This document shows positions 45,292 through 57,447 of a stretch of DNA of 64,000 nt, piece by piece (position 1 is the first letter of the stretch; each line of letters begins with the position of its first letter). The translations under genes and the position numbers were made by a program. Origin of the DNA: Mortierella sp. BCC40632 (taxonomy: Eukaryota > Mortierellomycota > Mortierellomycetes > Mortierellales > Mortierellaceae); NCBI GenBank assembly GCA_011634665.1, contig WAEK01000025.1:267501-331500 (forward strand), read 5' to 3'. Under the pieces are notes generated by a model, which was not told the origin of the DNA, did not search any database, and saw nothing but the letters and a program-made list of their open reading frames with translations.

Positions 45292-48069
45292 TCACAAGTC
45301 AATGTCAACAGCAGGTGGGAGTGGTGCCGGAACTTGAATGCATTGGAGATAATACGTAGAGCGAATCCAAGGATGCAACTCCTTAGGTGCCTCTTTGGGC
45401 CGGCAAACAATGGCGTCCAATGTTTTTGATGCAACGTCCTATGAGTTGTTCCATCAACAAAATATGAAAACCCGATCGATCATATCAATAAACGAATCTC
45501 TGACAACAAAAACAGACCAGATAACTAACCTTCACGTAAGCAAGGGGGCCAATACCAGGCAACAGTAACCCGAACTGTGCCCTATTTTCAGGAATTTCAA
45601 AAGTCCCAATCGCTTGTAGCAAATAGATGGCCTCACATGGGAGGCTCAAGACAGTGATATGACACTGTCTATCTGGATGAAAAAAGAGAAGTCTCTTATT
45701 ATTTCTGGTTAATGTTATCATTATAGCGCACTTCGAAACATTTGAACAAAGCTATCACTCACCTTGCACAAGGAGTCCAACAACGATAGGATCCTTGATG
45801 CCGGCCAAAATCATCCTGTCCAGGGAGATTTTCATCATATGCGGCACCTTTCTTGCATCCTGATCAAGAGTTGTGGGATCTGCATCAGGTTTTTTGACCT
45901 CTACCACAATGAAAGGGAAGCCGTCTCTCTCTGCAAAGAAGTCCGGATAATAGACCTCTTCAAACCCTGACTGAGTTGGCAAGGGATCCCTCGTCCTAAA
46001 ATAGAAAAAAGTAAAGTAGATAAATATGCTGTCCATTTGAGAACGATATCGTAAACAGGATACAATATCGACAGTATAGAAGTACTTTCCAATGAGGAAT
46101 AAACTCCATATCTCCGAAAACGCCAACGATAATTGCGCGGATTGCAAGCTGTATGTAGGTATCCTCATTTGTTATCAATATGGACTTTGGCATGAAAAAA
46201 ACAGCTGTAGAGACCATTTCAGCGAGAATCCTTTGGACGATTGTATCGATAGGCAGATTCCAGATAAATTTTTTGGATTTGAGATAATTGTTACGGGCAA
46301 CAAATGCTCCAGCCTTGCTCAGCACAAGGGCCTCAGTATCCTCCAGAAAAGGGACGTCGGTAGTTCCTATTGCTGCTCTGGCCTCCAGTGTTACATGTGA
46401 GGCGAGAAAGGATTCATCGAAGATGAAATTGAGAGTTCTAAAGTTGACTCATAAAGACGGTTAAAATCATCATTTTCTTTGGCTTGGTTGTAGAGAATCT
46501 GTACGACTTAAATAGACTATGGGAGACTTACAATAGGTCCGAGACACTCTCCAGTTCACTCTGGCGGGCAACGTTCTGCTTTCTTGCTGACATTAGAGTA
46601 GATGACACATTAATGGTTCCTACAAGAAGCTGGTCGTTGGTATTCAATCTTGAGCTCGTGGTGCCGGGGCCAACTAGTCGATTTGCAAAACGGATATCGA
46701 CGGATCCCATTGATGATCGATTTGATTTGGAGGGATTCTTCGGAACAATGAAATCGGGTCCCGATGACTCGGAAGGAAGATCAGAGCCCAGAAGTTGTAA
46801 GGTAAGGCTAACAGCACTAAGGTTTGTGCAATCGTTTTGAAGTGGTTTAGGGGCGAGTTTTTGAGTTTTGCCTCTCTGTTGCGATAGTTCTCGGTCCAGC
46901 ACATATCCATCGTCATCTTGTTGCCTGGCTCTCTTAATGCTTCCGTGCTAAATATTGAATGAGAGCAATGGTTATTAACTTACCACAAGGGGGTCTGAAT
47001 GTGTTTAAAGTTAATATAATTATGCACTTACACCGCTTTCCTCAAGTCCATTCCTTGTCCAAAATAACTCAACCTGGGAAAAGTCCGAATCCCACCGTGT
47101 TTTCATCTCTTGTCCGAAGCCAAACGTCTTTGGGTCTTGCGATTTCAGAGCTTGGGTGTAGAGAGAGACATAGACCATATTCCAGAGAGCTTTCTTTCCT
47201 AAGGAATTGCCTGGTACATATGTTTCGAAAAAGGTGACCGGTCCCAGATCGTTCGGGCTCCTTTCCAAGAAGTCGTCAAGTGCAATGCGCTCTAAGGTCC
47301 TATTGGGATCGCCTTGAATATCATCCTCGGGTAATGAGAGTACAGGAGGCTTTGCTATAAGTAATAAACATTAACATTGACTTGTCAGGGTCCACTTGAT
47401 AGAGTTACGGTATTGCAAAGTAGATGATGTGAATGGATGATACATCATAGGTAATAAATGGGAGTGAGAACTTGTTGAAAACTTTCACTCCCAGACGGAC
47501 TCTTTAGCTGCGTACTGAGTATTCAAGAAACACCTACCAACGGGAGTATTCTGCAAGTCATGAAGCTCTGGAATGTATAAATGAGTCAGAGAGACGAGAA
47601 ATGATACATAATCCATGGTGATTAAAGTTAGTCACAAACAGAATCCATGGCACAGGCTTGACCCAAGCGTACCTTCAGTTTCAGGTGTGTCGTGGACTGT
47701 GTTCTCGCAGTTTTTTGATGTTTCGCGCAGATGCAAAGCCTCTACACAGTTTAAACATAAATTGATTAATATCATATCACTGATCCATGACGATTTTGAT
47801 CTGATGTTCGACTGCTCCTAACCTTTAGTATGTTCCTGAATGGATGAATTCACAAGCTCAGAGGCCGATACGCGAGACAGACTCAGGCTTCCTTCAAGCA
47901 AGAGAATACGGAAATCCTCCCGACACTGATCCATATCGATTTTGGTCTGATGTTCGACCGCTCCATATTTGATAGTACGACCAATGTAGGCCATATAGCA
48001 GCTATACATCTTCTCAAAGCTCGGGTGATGGTGGGCATCAAGAGTTGCAAACTCCTTGAAGGATTTCAT
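45292..48069 (-). CDS. Gene E: PD-(D/E)XK nuclease-like multi-exon gene, paired with CRN3
   Basis: Approximate exons: 48069-47825, 47745-47670, a short one near 47570, 47355-47030, 46950-46530, 46440-46085, 46000-45765, 45690-45528 and 45435-45292 (TGA at 45294-45292). The header MKSFKEFATLDAHHHP, KMYSCYMAYIGR matches gene C. After a polar segment with a small basic patch (IKRARQ) comes the core: VYYPDFFAE, then FPFIVVEVKKPDA, a clear PD...E-V-K nuclease motif, followed by KISLDRMILAGIKDPIVVG. The tail (AIYLLQAIGTFEIPENRA) resembles that of gene B. The core is the most typical PD-(D/E)XK in the window. It lies head to head with CRN3, 0.94 kb apart. No frame break was seen with the proposed introns. 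Confidence 0.65.
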
Positions 48070-48128
48070 ACTGGTGGTAGAGTATTAATCACACTTCATC
48101 CAGAGGCAGAGGATGAAAGTAACTTCGC

Positions 48129-48385
48129 AAGCACGAAGGGAGAATAAAAAAAGAAAAAGAAAACTCCCCGCTCTGCTCCATACTTGAGAGGCATCAGATA
48201 CGCGACAGTGAACATAACCAGTTGCAGAGAGACTCCTGGCAGAGGCTGAAAGTCCGTAACCGTATTGATGAGCAGCCTCGGCTGCTGATCCCACCCTCAC
48301 AAGCACGAAGGGAGAATAAATAAAAAAAACTCTCCGCTCTGCTCCACACTCAGAAGACATCAAACAGGAGACAGTTCAACAATGA
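48129..48385. repeat. Tandem ~171-bp unit (1.5 copies) upstream of gene E
   Basis: The block caagcacgaagggagaataa recurs at 48129 and 48299, followed by ctccgctctgctcca. Its middle part (gaggcatcagatacgcgaca, ggctgaaagtccg) is homologous to the duplicated element upstream of gene C. Confidence 0.85.
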
Positions 48386-48639
48386 GACCGGTATTGCATA
48401 AAGTGGAATGATGGAGATGTGGTCTTCATAGGTCGACAAGGACTGTGCTCAAAAATATTTGATCACGAGGTGTTGGAAAAGTGTTTGTGTGCACGCCAGG
48501 ATGAAAAAGAATTGCAAAATTACCTGAAGATGAGCTGAGTATGTGAGGTGATCGGAGCGCGAAGATGAAAGGATGTCGGATGAAACGTGGAACAAGGAAT
48601 GTGGTGAGATGGATGACAGGAGGCGAAGATACAATAATT

Positions 48640-49008
48640 ACGCAAGCCACTCTGTTACGTCACCGAGTTTCTACCCTATCGCAGTTGCTGCATCACCTAC
48701 CCACCCCCATGCCATCTGTCACAACCATGCACTTTCTTTCGGCGCGTCTCTTTGCAATGTCGCCCTCCTCACTCATATCCTTTTCTCTATTCCATTGCCT
48801 TTACTGCTCTCACGCTCTCCTTTGACCTTACTTTTTTGTTTGTATAACATCCATATTTGCATCGTCTTTGCCACTGTTCTCACGCCTTTCCATCCCTTCT
48901 TCTTGCTCCTTTTTAATCCTATCCTTTTCTCTTTTCCTTTATCTCTCTTTCCCTGTAGCCCACACCTTTTTTTATTCAACATCCCTTCTTTCTCTGCTTC
49001 GCAACACC
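48640..49008 (+). promoter_or_regulatory. CRN3 promoter / leader
   Basis: Shares with CRN1 the blocks gccactctgttacgtcaccg, catgcactttctttcggcgc, tttgcaatgtcrccctcctc and tgaccttacttttttgtttg in the same order. It is pyrimidine-rich to the ATG. Confidence 0.65.
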
Positions 49009-52000
49009 ATGACCGACAAACACTTAACATTGTTCTGCCTCGTTAATGGAGAGACAACGTCCAAAGCGTTCCCTGTCAGGATCTCTCCTGACGACTCGAT
49101 TGGTGATCTCAAGGATCTCATCAAGACCAAACAGAGTCCTGATTTTGACGACATTGTTGCCAACAGCCTCACTCTCTGGCGCGTCTCGATCCCCATCATA
49201 GATGACGACGATGACGACGATGACGACGATGAGAACGAGACTCAGATTCTGCTCGACAATGTCAGCAAGACAGACAAGAAGAAACTCAGTCCAGTATCTG
49301 ACCTCTCTGATGTCTTTGACATTCCTCCCCCCAAGAGAACAATTCACATCATTGTCCAGCGGCCTCCTCCTAAAGGTAATAATATGCATATGCGTTTTTT
49401 TCACGAATGCACGCCCGTTTGTTGATTGATCTCCGCCAGCATGAGCTTATTCATCCTGCTAAACTTTGATCCTCTTTCTCTCCATTACCCTCATAGTCCA
49501 TGCACCAGCGCCTTCTTGCTCATTGACTCCACTTCCTGGTTACCATTCGGATGCCTCTCGTCCCAGTTCGCCGCTGTCTGGTATAGACTCACTTGCGTTC
49601 TCTTGTCCCTGTTTTTTTTTTTTTTTTTTTTTGTGGTTCTAACATCACACTCTTTCCTCTTATCCAACTAGGCAACCTCCATGCCGACATCAAAACAATC
49701 ACGGACAAGTTCTTTGCACCAGGACCTATTGCCAACTTTCTTGAGGCGTTTGTGAAAGGCGAGGGACATCTCCCAACCACTACTGGACATATTCGAGGAT
49801 TACCAAGAGCTTGGCGTCGACAGTTTGGCCACCCTGCCGAGACTCGACCCAGCTTGCTATTCATGGATCTTCCCAACCCCTCGGTACCTGATTCAGCGTC
49901 AAGGAATATCGCAGCGGGTTCTATACTGGATTTGGTGAAGGAGAACAACAGAGCGTTCATACCTGTCTTTGGCGTTTCTGGTAGGTCTCTTAAGGCAGTG
50001 TTTAGTTTGCAAATATCAAGATCGGTGCTTCTACAATATACCAATTTCCTTCACATCCCTTCATGTTCACAATAGGATGTGGCAAGACTCGTGCTATGAT
50101 CGAGCTCCTCTCTCAACACTGGGGTTTTTACTTCAATGCTTCCAATGATGACTGGGGATCTGCAGACATGATGACCCTTCGATCTGCCGTCCAACAGTTT
50201 CTCAATGACAAAAGGGAATCCTCATCCGTCGACCTAGAGGCCAACAACGGATACGCAAGAAAGACGACACTGTTGCTCTTTCTCTCTCGACTCCTCATCT
50301 TCAAGCACTGTATAAATGTCGCTGGCAGTAGTGAGACATTTACCAGTGCACGTTGGACTCTCCTTCAGGTGTGCCCGCATGTTCTGTTCAGGGACATTTT
50401 CGACGCACTGTTCCTCAAACTCCTCAACCTTCAGCATCATGGAGAACTCCCTCTTTCGCTGCTGATCCGCAATGTGTACGAGGATGTAAAGGATCGCCTT
50501 ATTGAGCGTGGCTGCCTACCAAAGATCAGCGATGACACCAGGCTCCTCGTCATCAGCGATGAGGCACAAGTCCTTGGCGACGAGTTCAATGGCTCCTTCC
50601 AGTCAACGACCTCGGTAGAGTCTCCGAGACCTCTTCTATCTCCGATTCTCCATGCTTTTCGAAATATCGGTGAGCACCATCTAACTCTGCTTACCTGCGG
50701 AACTGGTCTTTCAATCAATACTCTTTTTTGGGTCCAGAGCTCGGGTTCTGGTCTGAAAGACAGCTCCACTACCTTCAAGGTGAGTAGTTCGCCTCTTTTA
50801 ACATTGATTCGTCTGTCAACTGCGCTTGAGATCAGAGACTGACTAACAATCGGTTCCTTGTCCTTTCACCACCACCACCACCACCACCACCACCACCACC
50901 ACCAAAAAAAAAAAAAAAAAAAAAAGTATCTCGAGTTTCCTGGCTGGACAGACAAAGAGTCAATTTACACGTATATTTCCCAAGTTAGAAACTCTTTGCA
51001 CGATGATCAATCAAAGCAGGAATGGGACAGATTTCTCTCCCAGGAAGTAGTCGACATGCTATTCCAAAAATTTGTAGGCCGCTATCGACCGGCTATAGCA
51101 GCAATTGGTATGTTAACTTGATGAACATGAAGGAAGGGTGCAACAGAATGATTCCATATCCAGTACGCTAAACACCTGTAGCATTATCATCTCCCTGTCT
51201 ATAGAGAGGATCGTCGAATCCAATGACCCTGGGACATGGAAGAAGACCATCGAGGATGCTGAGGATAGGCTGGTGTCTTGGGCACACCGGCACATCAAAG
51301 GCAATTTGTGCTACGAGATATCTCGCCTCCACGACAAACACAACAAATACAAGGATCAGCTTGTGGACTCTATCGATAACATGCTTGGCCTCCTGATGTA
51401 CCAGCGTTGCATGTTTGGGAGCCATGACCTTGTTCTCAAGGAAGTAGATCCTCAGTTGGTAGAGCATGCGTTTGGTCGAATCAAAATCATCTCGGGCAAG
51501 GCTACTACCGTTTTGGACGAGCCCTTCGTTTCCAAGGCTGTGGAGAACTATTTCATGGCCACAGATCCATACTTCAAGAAGGAGGTCCGGAAACGAATGG
51601 TGAAAGCGACAGCCTCTGATCAAGGATGTGTGTTTGAGAGGTTCATGATGAGTGTCTTTAGTGAGACATTCAACAAACAACCTCTATCGGATTGGCCACA
51701 CGATCCCCCCATCGCTGACATGTGTCCAGCTCTTGTCGGCAAGGTGGAGATTGTTGGGTGGAGGGAGCCTGGACTCGAGCAAGGCACGACTCACGCGACG
51801 ATATCAATGGAAGATTTCATGGACGCTCATGCTAACCATCAGTCAACTCGCAACAGCATGCCTGTCGCCCCATTTTTCTTCCCCAAGTCCAAACCGTCGG
51901 GACCAGATTTGGTTTTCTTCATTCGGATCGATGGCGTTCGGCTGGTTCCTGTTTTTGTGCAGATGAAACTACATCAAGGGTCGTCTAACTTCTCGGAGAA

Positions 52001-52334
52001 GGATTGGAGCGAAGCACTCAGCACAGTATCGGCTCTTAAAATTGAGGGTCACGCTAAGGCATTTCGCAAGTATTGCCCTGACAACGTCTACATCAGCATG
52101 GTCGTTGCATATCCTACCAAGTGGACGGACAAACTGCCAGCAGCATCCAGTCTCCCAAAGGATCCCACTGGTGTTCAACAAGTCGTGATCAATATCAGTG
52201 ACGACAATTTTGGCGACATTTTCCCCAAGGATCATGTAGAGTTCATTGATCGTCTCAAGAACGCGCGAAAGCGTTCTGCTGACGATGAGGATAGTAGCGA
52301 TGAAGAGTGCTCCAAAAAAAAGCAGAGGAGCTAG
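49009..52334 (+). CDS. CRN3: Crinkler-type effector, paralogue of CRN1
   Basis: Exons are 49009-49375, 49497-49580, 49672-49980, 50076-50779, 50927-51107 and 51205-52334. The total of 2775 nt gives 924 codons plus stop, all in frame. The header (HLTLFCLVNGE to TIHIIVQRPPP) is longer than in CRN1 because of an acidic insert of consecutive Asp codons (49203-49232). Walker A GVSGCGKTRAM is split by an intron at the first Gly (49981-50075) that CRN1 lacks, whereas CRN1's intron after CGTGL is absent here. Walker B is LLVISDEAQVLGD; the nuclease motifs SGPDLVFFIRI and PVFVQMKLHQG are intact. The intron before YLEFPGW ends in a CCA repeat and poly-A run directly before AG, an unusual acceptor. It is probably functional, with a predicted role like CRN1. 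Confidence 0.87.
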
Positions 52335-52618
52335 TCTATCACTGCACCTTCCTCAACCTAGTTGGCACTCTTATTATTCTTTCCTCAACCAGCTTGTTTT
52401 TCTCCATCGAATGCCTATACCCTTTGTTGTCATACCCTGCGTTCGCAATCATTCTTTCAACTCTTCTGCACTTTGCATCTATTTAGCATGATGAATATCT
52501 TTATTGAATATCAAAGACTTCGCATCGTCCTCAACATTCTTTTCAAATTCTTGAAGGAGTTACTACTATTGTAGTATGCGACGGCGAGGCGGATGAGAAC
52601 AGATACGTTTTTTTCTTT
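52335..52618 (+). other. CRN3 3' flank
   Basis: Homologous to the CRN1 3' flank. It leads into the third composite repeat. Confidence 0.7.
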
Positions 52619-53394
52619 GTATATGAGTGACCAGAGAGAGGGGGGAGAGGACCAGAAAAATTCTGTGAAAGCGACGGTGGTGAAACTGCAGCAGGAGGGG
52701 GGGCGATGTGTTAGAACAGCATGTGAGTGAAAGGATGAGTTTCAGACAGAAAGTTTAGGGGGGAGAACGGCGACGACGCCGAGGGATATCAGCGATAGGT
52801 TTGCGGGAGAGCGGCGACAATGCAGAGAATGAGTGGCGACAGTGAATAGGGAGAGCAGCGACAGGTGGAGGGTGTTAGTACAGCGTTAGTACATTGTTAG
52901 TTGGGTTAGTAAAATGTTAATCAGGGTAAGTTCAAGGCAGAGGGAGATCAGCGACAGGATGAAGGGTGTTTTGTCCGTCAATCTTTGCTTCTGCTTTGAT
53001 TATTGAGTTAGTGGGATCTAGTGTAGTTGGCTGCATCAAAGAGGGCGACAGTTGCTTCCGGATCTATCAGTCAACAATCAGAGAGTGAGGATAAGAGGTT
53101 AGTGCAGTTTCTTGATAGTTTTGACCTCCTCTTATACTTGTTGCTGTGGTAGTCGGAGTAATATCTTTAGGGTGGCGTTGATCATATGCTCCGGTGGCGC
53201 GAGATAAATGCTCCGATTGAGATATTCCGACACGCTTGCGCCATAAAGTTGAGTAATGCGCAGCACCTTCTGATATCTATTTAAACCCTGCCAAGACTCA
53301 CTCTTGATTCACACTTTTCCGATCAAGAACGACCAAGGGTATCCAGTAAGTTTTTCAAAAAGGTAAGAGATAAATTATTAAAGAGTAGAATAGA
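52619..53394 (+). repeat. Composite repeat head, copy 3
   Basis: Nearly identical to copy 2 (33319-34094) with few substitutions. The TATA-like tatttaaaccc is near 53278. Confidence 0.9.
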
Positions 53395-53433
53395 ATAACT
53401 GGCTTGTGGCAGCCAAGCGTTCATAGCGACGTT

Positions 53434-53469
<36 letters not shown>

Positions 53470-53513
53470 ACTGAAGCAGAATTCAGTAAGCGTTGGATTG
53501 TTCACCCACTAAT

Positions 53514-53568
<55 letters not shown>

Positions 53569-53972
53569 ATGAAGTGTTGTTGCAATAGTAATTGAAGTTA
53601 GTACGAGAGGAACACTTCATTCGGATAATTGGTATTTGGGTCTGCCTGAGCAGGCAATGACCCGAAGCTATCATCCGTTGGATTATGGCTGAACGCCTCT
53701 AAGTCAGAATCCGTGCTAGAACGCGACGATTACCGCCTTTTCCGATATCTAGTTGAATACGAATACACTCCCGTGGGGGGTACTGAGTCATACTACGTGG
53801 GGAGGTCTTGCAGTGCGGAAAGGCGCTGTGAGGCACCTGCTAATGTTAATTTCAAATATTGGAAGAGATAAATCCATTGCAGACGACTTTAATTGAACAG
53901 GGTATTGTAAGCAGTCGAGTAGCCTTGTTGCTACGAGCTGCTGAGATTAAGCCCATTGTTCTACAGATTTGT
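53395..53972 (+). rRNA. 28S rRNA 3'-terminal fragment, copy 3 (variant)
   Basis: Same start and end as the other two copies, but 53764-53830 differs: aggtcttcgggccc is replaced by cactcccgtgggggg, and the catggcggaaaggctg stretch has small indels. The rest looks identical. Confidence 0.92.
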
Positions 53973-55328
53973 ATGTTTCGACATACCATTCTTCTTTTTA
54001 CTCCTTTCTAACGAGTTACTTGCTGGGTATGAATAGAGCGTAGTGATAAAAAGTTGTTGCGGTGGAAAAAAAATAGTTTAGAGAAGAGAGATGGGGGGGA
54101 AGGGGAGGGAGAAGGGAGAGAGGAGAGATGGAAGGGAGAGAGGAGAGATGGAAGGGAGAGAGCACAAATAGCCTTGCGCTCCTGGGAATCTTAGACCCTC
54201 AAGGAATTTGATCCGCATTCTCTATAGGGTTCCCGGGCCTCCAAGGAATATGCTCTACACTCTCCATGTGCTCACTAGAACTCCAAGGAATTTAATCCAT
54301 TTCTCGTTGAGAACTCAAGATATGGGACGCACTGAGGTTCTGGAGGCTCTGACTAGGAGAAGTATTGTTTCTTAAGAGGGAGAACAAAGGGAAGGAGACA
54401 GAGTAGAGAATCAATAACATTAGGAGAAATGGAAAGGATGGTTAACTGAAAGATGGGGATCCTATTCGCTAGGGGGAAAGGGAGGCCAGCTACAAGAATG
54501 AGGGGTCCTCTTCGCTAGGAGGAAGAATCAACGGTAAGGAGAGAAGCTCAGTCTTCTGGGTCCTAATTTATTCAGGGGGCAGCTGTCTGTCTCTTAAATA
54601 AGGGTTCGGGAGGCCTTGAGCGCGGCTTATTTGGCAGCCGCAGCTTATTTGGTAGCAAGTCCAAGCGGTCAATTGGAGAGGCTAGAGGCGAAAGTATACA
54701 TTAGCACACGGTGTACAGTACGTGCCCCTACCTAGAAGAACGCAGCCATGTGTCTGCCTGTAGACAATATAAAAAGCCCAACATCTCTGCCGTTGGTTCT
54801 GGCACGTCTTTTTCTCGCCAACCCCATTCCCTATATCGTCGATGAATGTCTATCTGATTGGACCCCTCACTAGCAAGTTAAAGATATGACAAGGTGGCGC
54901 CCTTCAAGGATCTATTTTAGAGACCGGGCCAAAGCCACGGCGACAAAAGGGCTTTCTTGTCTGGATGAGGTGTTAAGGATCCTTCCTACACTGTGGTCTA
55001 ATAGCCTGGGTTTTAGTCTCATGCCTGAGCCAACTATGCTTGAGGCTTGTGCCCCTTCCCCTTTTATTTAACGAATGTAGTAATCAAAGGATCTACCATT
55101 CTTTCTCGCCATTCAAGTCCCCGTGTCATTCCGCAAAATGGGATAAATGGGTAGTGCAAGGGCAGAAATGTGGTGGGACGGTGACCCTATCATAGACAGG
55201 GCAGAGGAATCAGCGACAAGGTATGAGGTGGAGGGGGCCAGCAACAGGGCAGACAGTGCCTGGCGTGTCTGCGAAGCGCCTTGTAGAAAGGTATGGATGA
55301 TGGATGATGGGACATGGCATATTTATCA

Positions 55329-55366
<38 letters not shown>

Positions 55367-55589
55367 GTCGCAAAGATCTACCCTGGATTTACTTTCGTAA
55401 TCAAAGGATCGCCATTGATGTATAGTAATCTTATCAAGACAAAGGCAGCTGACAAGGCAAATAAACAAGTATAAAAGGATTTGTATCCTTCCCTGCTTTG
55501 CACCCTCTCCTCCGACCCACTCTTTCTCTACACGCACTCTTACTCTCACTTCCTCTTCCTCTTCCCCGCACCTTCCCACCCTGCTCAAA
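53973..55589. other. No gene; G-rich tract, short repeats
   Basis: A-run (54065-54072) and G/A-rich tract (54090-54160) follow the 28S trailer. Three loose copies of ccaaggaatttgatcc-type sequence lie at 54200-54295. A T-run is at 55332-55365. The last 100 bp form the pyrimidine-rich leader of UCH2. Confidence 0.55.
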
Positions 55590-57349
55590 ATGTCATCTGC
55601 AACCTCATACTGGAAGACTTACGTTCGTTATCAACGGGGTGGACCAGACCTGATCCGGTCACATTTCTCAAGGAGACTTTTGAGAGAGTTCCCTAACAAT
55701 GCATCGGTACGAAATCGGATTATGGCAGTTGTCAACGATGCGACTGCCACGAATGCCAGGGATGGGCACGAGGCATGTACATAGAACACGAGTTCACCAG
55801 GTGCTCGATCAAGCCATGATTCAGCAACCTCCACAAGAGGTAATAGCCTCGCCTGCTGTGCTGCAACAGCACTATGATAGTCTTTCGCATGCTCTTATGC
55901 TACGAATGATGCAAGCGCTTAACCCTATCCTGTCTAGAACAGCCGACCCACCTCTGCTGGGTCAAACGACGGGTGAGCAGCATGTTAGGCATGTTCTGGA
56001 TCTGATTCGCAGGGGGGAGATGAGGGAAGCATTTTTCATCATTTCCAGACTTTGGTCTTTCGATGATGCAGAGCTTATTCGGCGTCAAGGCGAGCAAATC
56101 TTTGTGACCTCATTAGAGCAGCCCGACCTCAGGTCGGCGATAATGGAGGTGGGAGTGCAGGTGCTAATTGCTGCCAATGTTCATCAAAGACGTCAGATGA
56201 AGAATGCTCAATTAGCCCTTGACCTTCCTGCAGAGGTAAGCCTTTTTCTTCTTCTTCTTCTTGATCCACAACAAGATATGAGAGTTGACTCCTTTCACCG
56301 TACATTTTAGTCAAGAAGGCAGAGGATGATCCCGGCACCAATGCCGACGACAGACCAACCTCAAGACTCATGGAGAGAAGCCTTTTATGATCCACGTATG
56401 CTTCCTCTATGTTTTTATGTACCTGTTTTTTAGTACTTTTCATAGTGTTCGTTTGTCTACCTTTGACCATAGTTGTAGCGCCGTTTACCATTCTAGGACT
56501 CATAGTTCTAACCTTGAGTAATTGCTGCTCAAAAATAAACATTTAGAGATTGTCAATTGGTGGCTGTCGGCAGTTGGCTGTCCATTCAAGATGACAGGGA
56601 ATATTGATGTGCTGGACACTCTGCGATATCAAGTCTGTAAGACCAAAGTTTAAGGCTCCAAAACGGCCAGCGCATTCCCGTTGTGCCTTGCCTCTTTACC
56701 AGCTCCAGGTATTTCATCATTTGGCACTTTTAGTTTTGCTGGACTATCTGAGTCAAAAATAAATTAAATATTCACTGCCCCCTCTCTTTCTCTCACTCTT
56801 CTTCGGTCAACGCCTAGGACAATGACGGCGCCTGTTGCTCCGTGGGTCTGGTAAATTTTCTCTTGAACCAGCCGCCTCAAGATCAAGGCTCTGTTCTACA
56901 GCCATTGTTGCAAAACATCACCATGCTGAGAAGATCTAACGTACGTAGTCTTGAACTTGTGCTGTCACTCATATTTTTTTCTCTCGTCTCATAGCCCAAC
57001 ATCCAATTTTTGTATTTATTTTAATTTTTTATTAGACAAAACAGTTCACGCGTTGCATCATTCCATTCTGGCCTACCCAGACAATGCCTTGGATGAGGGT
57101 GAAGAAGGTAGATTGCCTTACGATGAAGAATACTCATACTCTAGCAGCAGTGGGAACCACATTATTATCATTCTGACCCATGAAGGCTGTGTCTGGGAAA
57201 TCGACAGCCTGGATGAGCAGGGTCCGTATTTTCTGGGCAAAGTCGAACAAGACTGGACCTCAGTTGCTCGTCTTCGTTTGGAACAGTGGAGACAACTCAG
57301 CAGCGAGAGAGTCGACATCAGTGTTTCTGATCAGAGCTTTGATACTTGA
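55590..57349 (+). CDS. UCH2: ubiquitin C-terminal hydrolase (C12-like) protein
   Basis: Start MSSATSYWKTYV at 55590. The frame changes between 55700 and 55790, either through a short intron I could not define or a frameshift. It then runs HVHRTRVHQVLDQAM to an intron at 56236. Later exons: about 56310-56395, 56817-56944 and 57037-57349. Exon 56817-56944 carries the catalytic-Cys-like GACCSVGLVNFLLNQ. The last exon carries GNHIIIILTHEGCVWEID, with His-Asp spacing of 15 as in UCH enzymes. Its GTAGTC donor at 56945 keeps frame with TTATTAG at 57036. Same plan as UCH1: about 200 helical residues, then a UCH core. It is unpaired with any Crinkler. Deubiquitinase-like function is inferred. Confidence 0.55.
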
Positions 57350-57447
57350 AATTTCTTAGTAAGGTTTGATCAAACTCAAGCTCAACCATCAAACTTTACT
57401 ATGAAATTTCAAGTCAAAAGATTGATATCAGAAACACTGGTCGACAT
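57307..57447. repeat. Long imperfect hairpin at the UCH2 stop codon
   Basis: gtcgacatcagtgtttctga (57310) to about 57369 is complementary to 57388-57447 (tcaaactttac ... agaaacactggtcgac) with few mismatches and a ~20-nt loop. It covers the last coding codons and the early 3' UTR. Confidence 0.85.
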
